The position numbers and the translations under genes are program-made. This document shows positions 13,181 to 23,539 of a stretch of 64,000 bases of DNA, piece by piece (within the stretch, counting starts at the first letter, position 1; every line of letters begins with the position of its first letter). The notes under the pieces are model-generated. The model ran no database searches, had not been told where the DNA came from, and saw nothing but the letters and a program-made list of their open reading frames with translations. Location: positions 52,389,611 to 52,453,610 of the forward strand of contig CM060947.1 in assembly GCA_030765055.1 (NCBI GenBank), written 5' to 3'. The DNA comes from Mantis religiosa. Its lineage: Eukaryota; Arthropoda; Insecta; Mantodea; Mantidae.

Positions 13181-13438
13181 TACCTACCTAAAAGTATGTC
13201 AAAGTGTCAACAGTTATCAGTTTTGAAGTGCAGAAAATAAATAGTTCTGCTGACGGTAGTCATCGGTGATTGCTAATAATCCATTTAATGGAAATTGCAT
13301 TACTGGAACTATTTGTCCTGGAAATATTCGTAAATAAACAAAGTTCTGGTCCAGTTATTGTAAGTTTCTTTAATTTAAATTTAAATAACACGATCTCGAA
13401 AGGCGCTATTCCACATCACGTACGGGAATCAGCAGATA

Positions 13439-13684
13439 GCCTGTCTCGGTAGCGTAGCAGGTAGCGTGTCTGCCTCTCGTTCAAGAGGTCCTGAGTTTGA
13501 ATCATGGTTAGGGTGAGTTACCTGGATAAGGTTTTTCCTGGGTTTTCCCTTATACTGAAAGATGAATGTTGGGTAACTCCAAGATCTATGGACCCTGGAC
13601 TTATTTGAGCATCATTTCACCCATCTTATTCACCGACCGATATGACTTAACGTTGGAGGACGTAAATTACACAAAAAATAAATA
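13439..13684 (+). mobile_element. SINE-I copy with 12-bp target duplication
   Basis: The SINE-I body runs from the tRNA-like head to an A-rich tail, bounded by AATCAGCAGATA on the left (13427-13438) and right (13685-13696). This gives the exact element limits and shows LINE-type target-primed insertion. Confidence 0.93.
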
Positions 13685-13699
13685 AATCAGCAGATAATT

Positions 13700-15084
13700 C
13701 AATTTTGGAGTTTTTGCCTGTAAAGTCCATAGCACAGTACAAATAATAATAAATTGAATATGTAAACTGGGAACAAGATAAATAAAAGTAAGCAAGATAT
13801 CTTAATCAGTTTTTCTGGCTTATCCAGATTACTTACCAAACGTTTATATTAAGTTAAAGGTATTTGTAAATTAATTTATTTCATCTCGTAAATTGATTGG
13901 TAAGTTTTCATAACTCAAATCGTTTAAGCTTGAGATGCATTTGAGGAAGTTCGTGGAAACACTAATATTTGAAGTTAAAAAAAAAAGTGATACTTGATCA
14001 AGTGACGTTAGTGGAACTGCTTACTTCTTATTATTCAGAACAATTCAAATATGTAGTTATTTTATCTAGAACAGAAGAATTATGTTCCTATAAAATTCAT
14101 GTGAACTTCATTGAAGGGGTGACTATGTTGGTTATAGGGGTGTCCAAGAGAACCTAATAGTCGTTTAATATGCCCTAGAGGTGTTATGTGAAATATTTTC
14201 TGTACATGACATATTAAAACATGGCGTGTATGGATCTGAGACGCCAATATTCCCTTAAATATCGAGTGTGGTGCTACCCCACCCCCTCCTGTATACCGCT
14301 CAGCCAGGTCACGGTGGGACATATCAGCCTCCTGCAATATCGACCGAGCCTTCATCTTCACATTCTCCGTTCATTTCCGTTTAGCACGCGTTCGCTCGCC
14401 ACCTCTCCCCCATCCCCCGTACCAGTTTTTTGTTTAGCCCACTTTCTCATGGATTCCACATAAAAACGCTCGACACTAGTCTCTGGGCTAGACGTCATTT
14501 TTCAACCGTTTAAACCTATTCACAATTCGGCTTTGTTTTGTTTCGTGAGCACTAACTCTAATAGTGCTCGTAGACTATTTTACTTGTCAAATACCTAGCT
14601 ATCATTGTAGCTACTGTCATTGTACACGCACAGGGATCAATAGCTTCAACTGATAGAGCTGTGCAGGTCGTGAGTAAAGTTAGTTCTTCATAATAAACCG
14701 GTGGTTAAAACACTCCACACTTCACATAATCGCAGAGCCCCCTCAGCATAGAGGCCTAACGTCATTCATTTCCCGCCTCTCCCTCTCCCACAAGGGAGGA
14801 CAGCATATATTGGGAATAAATGTGCCACGTCTGGACGCGTGGCCATATTACGAGCTATTGTTTGCTCTGCACCGCATTGCGCTGGTTTTGTCTAGTTGTT
14901 TTCCCTCTCCGAAAACGAAAAGTTGGTTAATACTTTGCAGTTAGCTCCCACATCTTTTAGGGTGCAACACGAAGATTTTCAAGAAAAATGATTCAACCTG
15001 AATCTACCTTTAAATTTGAAATTTGTTTAAGTAAAGGTGCTTAAAAAATGGCTGGAACCATTAAAATAAATATGTCTGACATTC
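13700..15084. other. Intron, nothing recognised
   Basis: The stretch includes a slightly GC-richer section (14220-14480 and 14700-14870) that may be an old repeat, but no second copy exists in this window and no protein motif is visible. Confidence 0.45.
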
Positions 15085-16329
15085 TGTGATATTTATTGTG
15101 ATATTTATTTATTTGTACAGTATCCCTTACAAATTCAGTACAATACAATTTAACAAAGAACATGCTGTATTTTACCTCCTGTACAAATACATGTAATTGC
15201 TGACCTTAAGATTTACTTGCTGACTCAGGTCCCCTGGCTATAAGACTTTGGTTTTCCTGATCAGCTTGGTGTCATTTCTTCTTTACCTTCACTTCTTTTG
15301 TCCTAATCCACTTTTCTCTTATCCTATATAAGAAATCTCCTATACAACTATTTTTCTTTTGTCCCATCCCCGTTAGCATGCGTACTGTCAATATCTCTTT
15401 ACTTACACTGTCCCATTTCTTATCCCATATTTTTCTCCTGTAATTTGTTAGTTCCTTACATTCTATTAGGTAATGAACAGTGCTCTCTTCATCTCTCCAC
15501 ATAATTCACATATCCCTACCTCATTACTTCTCAACCCTTTTAAGTATGATATTCATACTCTCATCCATGCTACGACTTCTCTTCCAGTTTTGTCACATTG
15601 ATCTATATATTTTTCCCTATCCCATTCTGTCTTTAATTGCTTATAAAATTTCAACGATTTCTTTTCTTCTATACTTTCCCATATCTCTTGCCTATCTATG
15701 TCTTGTAGTCTAGTTCTCACTTCCTTCCATAAACCGCTATAATTTGTCTCCTCTGCTCTCCATAGATCTCCCATGACTATCTTCAATATCATTTTTTCCA
15801 ATTTCGACCACCAACTATTTGTATTTTTAATGCTTTTCTGTTGCTTCATGCACAGACTCTATAATTCTCCTTTCTGCCCTTTATTACACTTATACCATAA
15901 TTTCAATATTCTCTCTATTATTATCCCCCTCCTTTTTGTATTACCTAGCTCTAGCAATACCACTTCTCTTGGTGCTGATTTTGGCAGCCCTAGTAGTTCT
16001 TTGCAAAACATTCCATAGATCTGGTCTAATTGTGTTCCTATCTCTGATGTGCCCCATACCTCCACTGCATATATTCTTCTGGCTTCAACAACAGCTTCAT
16101 ACATTCTTTCTAACCATCTAACTGGCATCTCCAGTTTATGTTTACATATTCTTACCCCTGACATTGCCGCCCTGCCATTAGCTATCACTTTTCTGGTTTG
16201 TGCAGCCCATCCTCCACTGCTACACATCCTTACACCTAAATAGCCATACTCGTTTACCACTTCTACCTTTTGGTCTCCTATGAACCATTCCTCTCCTTTC
16301 CTAAGTATCGGCCCTCTTTTAAATACCAT
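15085..16329 (-). pseudogene. Non-LTR retrotransposon, 5'-truncated 3' end
   Basis: Reading leftward from 16329: M-V-F-K-R-G, then V-N-E-Y-G-Y-L-G-V, the reverse-transcriptase thumb region seen in many insect LINEs, then V-Y/A-V-E-V-W-G and a long C-terminal domain. After a frameshift near 15850 the frame resumes (15553-15849). A second shift leads to a terminal W-R-D-E-E-S-T-V-H-Y-L-I-E-C-K-E-L segment (15272-15502) resembling the C-terminal zinc-knuckle CxxC...H..C motif. A 3' tail with ATATCACAATAAATATCAC repeats ends near 15085. The polymerase core, endonuclease and ORF1 are missing, as expected from 5' truncation. Confidence 0.82.
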
Positions 16330-16415
16330 TAATATGTTTGATATATTTTATGACTATATACAGAAATTGAAATGTGCAGTGTTTAACGGCCGCTTTTACT
16401 AAATACGGTACTGCA

Positions 16416-16612
16416 GGTGGTGAGATGATGATGCATGAGATGAAGATGAAGAACCGGTAGAATGAGATAGCGTGGAAAACCGGGGATCATGCAGAAAACG
16501 CGTCCCAACACCGTTTTGTCCACCACAGATCTCAATTTGCGGTCGCCTGGGATAGAACCCAGGCCACCTTGCTGAGAACCAAGCGGTCTAACACTTAACC
16601 ACGACGCGGCCC
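16416..16612 (-). mobile_element. SINE-II copy with target duplication TACTGCA
   Basis: The minus strand starts GGGCCGCGTCGTGGTTAAG (tRNA-like head with TTAGACCGCTTGG), includes GGTTCTATCCCAGGCGACC, and ends in a GATGATG-rich tail. It is flanked by TACTGCA at 16409-16415 and 16613-16619. Confidence 0.82.
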
Positions 16613-16749
16613 TACTGCATACATTATATATTAAATACATGCAAAGAAAATCACTGCAATACAAACATATTAACAAAAATACTAACATTGACATATTACC
16701 ATTATGATTTCAAAGAAGGATAATAGGTAGGGTAAAGGGAATTTGTGAA

Positions 16750-16975
16750 TTGGGTAGCGTAGATGGTAGCGTGTCTGCCTCTGATTTTGAATCTCGGTCA
16801 GGGTGAGTTACCTGGATAAGATTTTCCCCAGGGTTTTCTCTTATCCTGTAATACGAATATCTGGTAATCCTAAGCTCTATGAAATCTGACCTCATTTCAC
16901 ATGGCTCAACATTTCGTCCATTCCATTAATTTCCGATACGACTTAACGAAGGTGAACGTAATTAAGAAAAAGAAG
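16750..16975 (+). mobile_element. SINE-I copy, damaged head
   Basis: GGGTAGCGTAGATGGTAGCG starts the copy. The sequence between A and B boxes is partly deleted, and the body continues to GTGAACGTAATT plus an A-rich tail. Confidence 0.82.
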
Positions 16976-16979
16976 GCTA

Positions 16980-18785
16980 AAGCTCTTATTGTTAGTGTTA
17001 TACAGATATGGAATGAGTTTTAAAACGAATGGCACATACGCTCTCCGTGACCAGAACGCAGAAATCTGAGGGCGTTGTTTGCTGCTAAAACTGCACGCGA
17101 TCAGAGAATGCGCCTTAAGAAATTTGTGTTATTTGCCGAAATAAATTTGAAAGGAAATTAGTTAGCAGGGTTTAATGACCCATAATGGGTAGTGTACCTG
17201 ATTTTGGGTTTGAGGCAAGGGCTTGGGGTTCTTGTGGTCGTGATCATGGGGGAGGATCTAAGTTGTGGTAGTGGAAAATTTTCGCTCTGTGTACTAATGG
17301 GCAGCGCCTCGTCTGGAAATTGCTACTCATTACACTCGGCTGGATGGGTGTTCGGAATCCGGTGGTTTTGCCTTGGGGCGAATTATTGGTAGCGACGCTA
17401 GGATTATTGCGAAATTACCCTGCACCGCCCTCAAATTTGGGTTTGTGTTAATTAAATGGTGCTCAGAGCAAGCACATTCTGACTACACCCGCCTACAAAA
17501 AATTTAATTCGAAACGAAATACCTTTCTAAGCAGTAAAATATTTCCAAACTTGTAAACAAAAGTCTTTTATAATATATCTTCTTTGAGACATCCCTTTTC
17601 GCTAACCTTTTCTCACTGTTAATGCCGTCTCTAATATTTACTGTTTTGATGAATCTGCTATGGGCTGCTAGAGTAGTGAACTATGAAGCACTTATCAGAA
17701 AATTCAAAGTATATATTTTATCTGTAATGGAAATATCTTAAGCATATTCTATTTGATTCCAAAAACTTAGAAGCTTTTCTAAGAATATAAAAGTAAGGAG
17801 CAAGTTTGTTATTTATATAAAAGGCTTCACTTTTTTGTTTTTCTGTACATAATTACACAAACCGATCTTTATAATGTTCTAATATGTACTTAAAGTGAGT
17901 TGAGGAAGTACTGTATTTTTCTTAAAGATGTATCAGCGAAATCTTGCCGAAAATGTTGAGTAAGTTCTGAATGTGTATTTGTGTGCGGATGTGCTGGTGC
18001 GTGAACAAAAACAAAATTCGGTTGAATGTTAAATTTAATACTGAAACTCAACTTCTTTTAAGATTCGACATAAATATTTTTGAAAAAATTCCTTCAGCCA
18101 AAACTCGGAAGTATATCGACAGCTTTCCGAAATAATAATATCCCAAAGATGCTTATAACAGTTATAATTAGATTACTATATGTTTGAGATATTTTTATGC
18201 CAAATTAAATGTATATCTTGAAATTTCTGAAATAACCTCTGACGTGCTCTATATTTTGAGCGAGTTATTTAAAGTGATAAACAGTAATCCAAGGAAAAAG
18301 ATCTTAGTGTATAAGAAACGTACTTCTAGATGAAGAACACCAGTTTTAGAGTAATTCTCATCCACAGATAGACAAACGAATATGCGCTCACGCGCAGAAC
18401 CTTTCATAACTTTTTCTGGATTCAGGGAGCCTTCAATTGTGGCATTTCCTCTGAAATCTGGGTTTCAAATTTTTTAATGAAATAGGATATTGTGACTGCG
18501 TGAGCTACGTTGATTCACAAATTTGGTTTGCAGAAATTTAGAAGTACTTTTACTGCAGTAAAAAGGCGTGAAATTGACAATCATTTGTCTTCGAGGCTGA
18601 CTTGGTGTTTTGCTGCTCGAAAACAAATGAAAGAAATCACTGCGGTACACTTCAAACGTCGAACAAACAACTGCCGCTCCTTATACCTGACGTGTATTTT
18701 TAATTCCCCAACCACAGTTTCTAGAAAGCCGCAGACTTTTCGAGAACTTTAGCGGCAGCAACAATGGTCAAAGCGTTCTAGAGAC
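16980..18785. other. Intron, nothing recognised
   Basis: AT-rich with a short GT-rich patch near 17190-17400. No domain, repeat family or RNA gene could be supported. Confidence 0.5.
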
Positions 18786-19160
18786 CCTCTCTCTGTCTTT
18801 TTCTCTCCTGGAAAGATAGAGTCAGACTGAAAAATTTAATGCCATAGACGGGTTTTGAACCACGGATCTTCTGGTTGCCGTCCAGCCGTTCTAACCCTTG
18901 AGCTACTATGGCCAACGTGCCGACATGACATTAAATTCTCCAACTGTCTCGAGTTTTTCCCGGTAAACCACTTAGGAGCTCTCATAAACACACGAGACAA
19001 CTACCTTAATGGCGACTTACTACATGTAAGCACTTTAAGTCCCGGGCTTTATATTTCGGACCACTATTAGGTCAATTAATGGAAATTAATTGTTCTTTCA
19101 CACTGGCCGTGTGTAGGCTAAGGTATGGAAAGATATGAAAGATGTCAGATCAGGAGATTG

Positions 19161-19232
19161 GCCATAGTAGCTCAATGGTAAGAGCGGCTGGACGGCAACC
19201 AGAAGATCCATGATTCAAATCCCGGCTATGGC
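19161..19232 (+). other. tRNA-like segment inside a SINE-III unit
   Basis: The 72 nt fold as a cloverleaf. There is a 7-bp acceptor stem (GCCATAG with CTATGGC) and a 4-bp D-stem (GCTC with GAGC) around AATGGTAA. An anticodon stem of four good pairs closes the 7-nt loop ACGGCAA. The T loop is TTCAAAT with a decayed stem. U33 is C, and the segment is repeated many times within repeats, so this is a retroposon head rather than a functional tRNA gene. Confidence 0.75.
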
Positions 19233-19581
19233 ATTGAATTTTTCAGTCTCATTCTATCTTTCCCTACTTTAGCCTACACACGGCTACAATTAATTCTTCT
19301 CTCATGTCAATCGCTCGCCTCCGGCCTGTGGCAGCAGCACAACAATGCCACACGGTGACAATATTACAAAAAGCTAGAGTCAGACTGAAAAATTCTGTCA
19401 TAGCCGAGATTTGAACTACGGATCTTCCGGTCTCCTTCCGGCTGCTCTTAAGCATTCAGCTACTATGGCCAACATGTCAGTATAACATTAAATTCTCCAA
19501 ATCCCAGCTATGGCATAGAATTTTTCAGTCTAACTCTATATTTCCATACTTTGGCCTACACACGGCTAGTGTGATAGTTAA

Positions 19582-20077
19582 TGTGACTTTGTAGGTTCGT
19601 GAAATTAAAAGTCCAGTTGCACAAACTCAAAATGTTCTTAATTTCCACCGATTACAGTTGGTATACTTGTCGATTACATAGAATTACGTAGTGCACACAA
19701 TTACAATCCACCAGTTCGTCTGTCACAGGTCCACTCCTCACTCACTATTACATACAACTCTCTCTAGTGCCGACTAAAAACTCCTCTGATACACGAACGC
19801 AGTCTTCCAGTCCGTTCGCTAGCACTGCACTCTTCACGGCTGCTCGCCAAGAACTGCCTGGTTCGTCTAACGCGCCGCTTATATAGCCAAATCGCTGCCT
19901 CTCAAAGTTTCATGGCACGAAACATCATCCCGATTGCTTCAGAAGTCAGGGGGAGGAAAGCGACTGTACAGTGTCTCGTGACAATCTGCTAACCATTTCC
20001 TATGTGAGCGCCCAAGATAAATGGGTGGGCGTGGTCTGAATGCCTCCTGTCCCCTACCCAGCTCCAATTGGGTGACA
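19582..20077 (-). mobile_element. Solo LTR 2 inserted in SINE-III cluster
   Basis: On the minus strand it runs from TGTCACCC to AAAGTCACA, 496 bp, flanked by TTAA (19578-19581, 20078-20081). A TATA-like TATATAAG sits on the minus strand near 19877-19886. The flanking SINE-III text is interrupted exactly at the TTAA, so the LTR is younger than the SINE-III unit. Confidence 0.85.
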
Positions 20078-20400
20078 TTAATTTCCATTAATTTAACCAT
20101 AAATGAGCCCGGGCCTTAAGGTACTTACCGAACAGTAGATCGTGATTAAGTAATTGTCTCATGGGCTTATGAAAATTCCTAATGGTTGGTAGGAAAAAAC
20201 ACGAGTCAGTTGGAGAATTATATGCCATGCTGGCATGTTGCCTGTGGTAGTTCAATGTTGAAGAGCAGCCGGACGAAAACCGAAGATCCGTGGCTCAAAT
20301 CCCACCTCTGGTTTAAATTTTGCAATCTGACTGTAGCTTTTCATACTTTAGCCTACACGCAGCTAGTGTGAAAGAATAATTAATTTCCATTAACATAATA

Positions 20401-21262
20401 TTACTTCTGCTTCCGTAGAAGCGGAAGTAGCAAAGGAAATGTCTGGCAAGTTTTTCCATTTATTCTTTAACTAATAACGCCAACAGCTAGCTATTGCAAT
20501 AATATATGATTTCTAAACTTTCTTTCGTAAAACTTTGTTCGGCAAACATACTTAAACTGCAGATGGTTTATCCTCTTAATGGAGAAACGCACAGATCTAC
20601 CGAAGCAGCAAAGTAAATGTTTGAGGAAAGTGAAAACGTGAATATCTGTTTGGAAAGGGGTTTAATTCGTTCCGAAATCACTTTTGTATGGATCAAGTGA
20701 TCAATACCTTAATCACCGAGGGAAAGATTGACGTGTTTACCTCACTTGTGATGGATTTGTTTTTAAATTGAGGAGAACGGCCGACGGAATTTATTTACTC
20801 ATGCGAGGACCGAACACTTGAGGAATCGGAGGCGGCGAACGAAATTAATTAAATAAAACACAACCAGGCACCAAATCATCCACTCCGATGGGCTTTCTAC
20901 TCCAGAGGACTTATTTCAAGTCTGAGGTAGTCCGTAAAATATCGCTTAGCGAAGTGTTCACAATCACGTGACGGCAGGTTCTTTTGGAGTCTGTCAAACT
21001 CGTAAGAGAGGTTTCTCAAGAACACACTATATAGGGTTTTGTCTAACACTTACTTTAATTACTAGAGTAAGGTATTCAACCACCCCTCTCAAAATAAATG
21101 ATATGTTTGTTCAGCACCTTCCGATGTTTGATACAATTATTTAAAAACGTCCTCCGCTCTTACTGCCCTTTACAAAGCATTATTTCATTTTTTCTCAAAA
21201 ATGTTAAACCATTACGGTTAAAATGCCGCATGTTTAAGACATTTACACGAGTAACGACATGG
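20401..21262. other. Intron, nothing recognised
   Basis: No repeat family, coding motif or RNA gene identified. Confidence 0.5.
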
Positions 21263-21713
21263 ACGAGTACACCGAGCGGGATGGCTCAGGCGGTTTCGAC
21301 TGTGGCCCGGATCCCGGAGGCCCGAGTTAGATTCCCGTGGCCGACCTACCTGACCCATGGTTTTTTCGTAGGTTTTCCCGAGTCGCTAGGTGAATACTGG
21401 GTAAGTTAATTACAATCCCGAATTTCCTGTCCCTCCATTTCATCTCCATTATTATTTCATATCACCTTATCTCGTGGTCTATTTCAGGGTAGAAGTGTCG
21501 GCGAGAGTCTCGGCGGTGCATGGCAGTATGATATGCTCTGAATGAACCACTTCCTCCTCCGGTAGGTCGGTTGCCAGTCTCCGCTCCTCTGCTGGGAGCA
21601 TTTCGTGACCGCCAGCCAGGGATCTTTGGGGCTCGGACCTCCTCGCAGTGACTTTTAGGGCTCGGCTGCTGGGCTCGTTGTCGTCCCGCTGTAGGGGTGC
21701 GTGTCCGTTTACT

Positions 21714-22211
21714 CCCCCCGTAGGGGAAGGGATCCGTCCCTTTTAGCTGCCAAAGTGCGGGCGCTACGGACCCCTAGCACTCGTGGTACCTCTGACGTTA
21801 CTAGAGGAACCTCGGGCCGAACATAACGAGCCCCTCCCGCATGGGAGTTGTTCGGATTGGGTTGGTCTCGAGGGGGCAGTTGGTTCCCGTCACCCACGGG
21901 CAACTGGGTACCTCCGGCCAGGTCGCCAGGGCCGCCCGGAGGGGGCAGAGGGTTGTCCTATAAGTCCCGGGGACTAGCCTGCAGAGCTAGTAGCTGGTGA
22001 GCTAGACACTGGCGGCCCTACCAAGGTTATTTGGTAGCTGGTTCATTAAGGACTGGCGCGTATGTGGCGTATCCACATCCGTCCTTTTTGCCGTAAGGCA
22101 GACGGGGGTGCAGCTTATAAAACAGGTGCTGTCCTAATGGAAATAACAGATGAGGCCCGGGTTCCCGGTCCTACGGGGCTGGGGCTTATGGGAAGTAGAC
22201 CTCGGCGAGTA
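21714..22211. mobile_element. GC-rich retroposon, tandem copy 1
   Basis: Starts after TGTCCGTTTACT (21702-21713) with CCCCCCGTAGGGGAAGGGATCC and ends just before the same 12-mer at 22212. It is similar along its length to 22224-22767, to 23773-24245 in reverse orientation, and to a decayed copy near 60570. On the minus strand a 64-codon open segment (21709-21903) includes Q-P-N-P-N-N-S-H, also present in the 24-kb copy. I do not recognise the element or its product. Confidence 0.75.
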
Positions 22212-22223
22212 TGTCCGTTTACT

Positions 22224-22767
22224 CCGTAGGGGAGGGGATCCGTCTCCTTCAGCTGCCGTGGTACGGGCGCTGCGGACCCTTAGCACTCGTTGTACCTCTG
22301 ACGTTACTGGAGGAACCTCGGGCCGAACATCTGAGCCCCTCCTTCGGAAGTTGTTCGGATTGGGATGGTCTCGAGGGGGCAGTGGTTCCCGATACCCGTG
22401 GGAATCGGGTACGTCTAAGGACGGGGTTGAGGTAAGTCATTAATTCTCCCGGGTACTAGCCTGCAAAGCTAGTAGAAGGTGTGCTAGATCGCCAGGCGAC
22501 CCCACCGAGGTCATATCGGTAGTCTTCACCTTTGGTGTTGGCGCGCGTAAGTGGCGTATCCACTTCCATCCCGTCTTGTGTCCTAGGACCAGATGGGGGG
22601 GGGGCTTGTTTGTTACCCAGGTCTTGTCCTATGGAAAGCCCCACGGAGGACGCCGAGCGCCCTTTGGGACAGCTCGGATAACTCCCTGGTTGAAAGAGGC
22701 CCGGGTCTTGTTCCTACGGGTTCAAGACCAATGGGAGTAGAACCTTTGGACTCAAACAGACTCAAAC
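22224..22767. mobile_element. GC-rich retroposon, tandem copy 2
   Basis: Bounded by TGTCCGTTTACT at 22212-22223 and 22768-22779. Contains CTCGAGGGGGCAGTGGTTCCC, the ACTAGCCTGCAAAGCTAGT palindrome-like block and the GTGGCGTATCCAC block common to all copies. Ends with ACTCAAACAGACTCAAAC. The minus strand has open segments at 22249-22440 and 22456-22644; the latter's G-L-S-I-G-Q resembles G-L-S-L-G-Q of the 24-kb copy. Confidence 0.75.
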
Positions 22768-23117
22768 TGTCCGTTTACTGACCTGTCGGGAGAAGTCTCT
22801 ATCCAAGTAAACTGTAGAGACGCTGCCCTTTGTACTGTCGTGGCTCCTTGGGTCAGCCGCCCTCTGTCTCCTTCGCGTCATCCTTCCTCCCCGGAGGCCC
22901 CCACTTGGGGGCATAGGAACAATGGGACCAGCATGGTGGCCTACCTACCGAATCCACTCAGTAATGAAATCCCAATCCCAATCCCATGTACGAGTACAGT
23001 GGGCGACAAAAGAAAGGGAGGTATGATATACTTAGATCATTCAATAATTAGTAGCAACATTTGAATTAACAACAAATATAGCATTTTTGGAGCTGTCATA
23101 TTATTGCAGTTTTCTTT

Positions 23118-23347
23118 TAATTTTACATCCTCCAACGTTAAGTCATATCGGACGGTGAATGAAATGGGTGAAATGATGCTCTAATATGTCCAGGGTCCAT
23201 GGAGCTTAGAGCTACCCGGCATTCGAGTGTAAGGATAAGGGAAACCCCCTGAGAAAACCTTATCCGGGTAACTCACCCTGACCGAGATTGAACTCGGGAC
23301 CTCTTAAACGTGAGGCAGACATGTTACAATCTACGCTACCGAGGCGC
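23118..23347 (-). mobile_element. SINE-I copy
   Basis: The minus strand starts GCGCCTCGGTAGCGTAG, has the B-box GAGTTCAATCTCGG (one base short) and the body to TTGGAGGATGTAAAATTAAAAG. Well preserved. Confidence 0.87.
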
Positions 23348-23539
23348 AGTGCTTAGAACTTATCTCTTCCAACATGAACTCGCCTCCACTCATAAGGGAG
23401 CCGACGGATGCCATACGCAGGCTCTTGTTGCTCTAATATTCGAACAGACTGCCCACTGCTGCTATAATTGCCTTTCTGGTTCTAAGTTGAACTCCTCTAA
23501 GTGATAATTTCATGTTCGCAAAAAGTCAGAAATCACATG

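Larger units (their letters stand above)
18809..20400. repeat. Cluster of SINE-III units in both orientations
   Basis: Units or pieces occur at 18809-19130 (minus), 19150-19290 (plus), 19370-19500 (minus), 19500-19581 continuing at 20082 (plus) and 20140-20400 (plus). They share the GCCATAG...CTATGGC tRNA-like segment, the block GTCAGACTGAAAAATTCAAT, and the palindromic-looking end TTAATTTCCATTAATT. A solo LTR interrupts the cluster. I could not find a single flanking duplication for this cluster, unlike the two at 33480 and 42508. Confidence 0.8.
21272..22989 (+). mobile_element. SINE-V copy split by two GC-rich retroposons
   Basis: A tRNA-like head (GAGCGGGATGGCTCAGGCGG, B-box-like GTTAGATTCCCGTGG) and body match 51711-51990. 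The 3' part (22790-22989) matches 52010-52275 and ends in AATCCCAATCCC repeats. ACGAGTACA flanks the whole block at 21263-21271 and 22990-22998. Between head and tail, 21714-22767 is a tandem pair of another element. Confidence 0.85.

Noticed and set aside
14700..14870. Promoter or CpG-island-like region
   Set aside because: Only modestly GC-richer, no gene start nearby, and no second line of evidence.
19161..19232. Functional tRNA gene
   Set aside because: Position 33 is C, the T-stem is broken and the same segment is repeated within dispersed repeats, so it is a retroposon head.
21700..22800. Ribosomal DNA or bacterial contamination because of high GC
   Set aside because: The block is flanked by target duplications, recurs inside a mariner at 24 kb and in decayed form at 60 kb, and I recognise no rRNA helix or bacterial gene.
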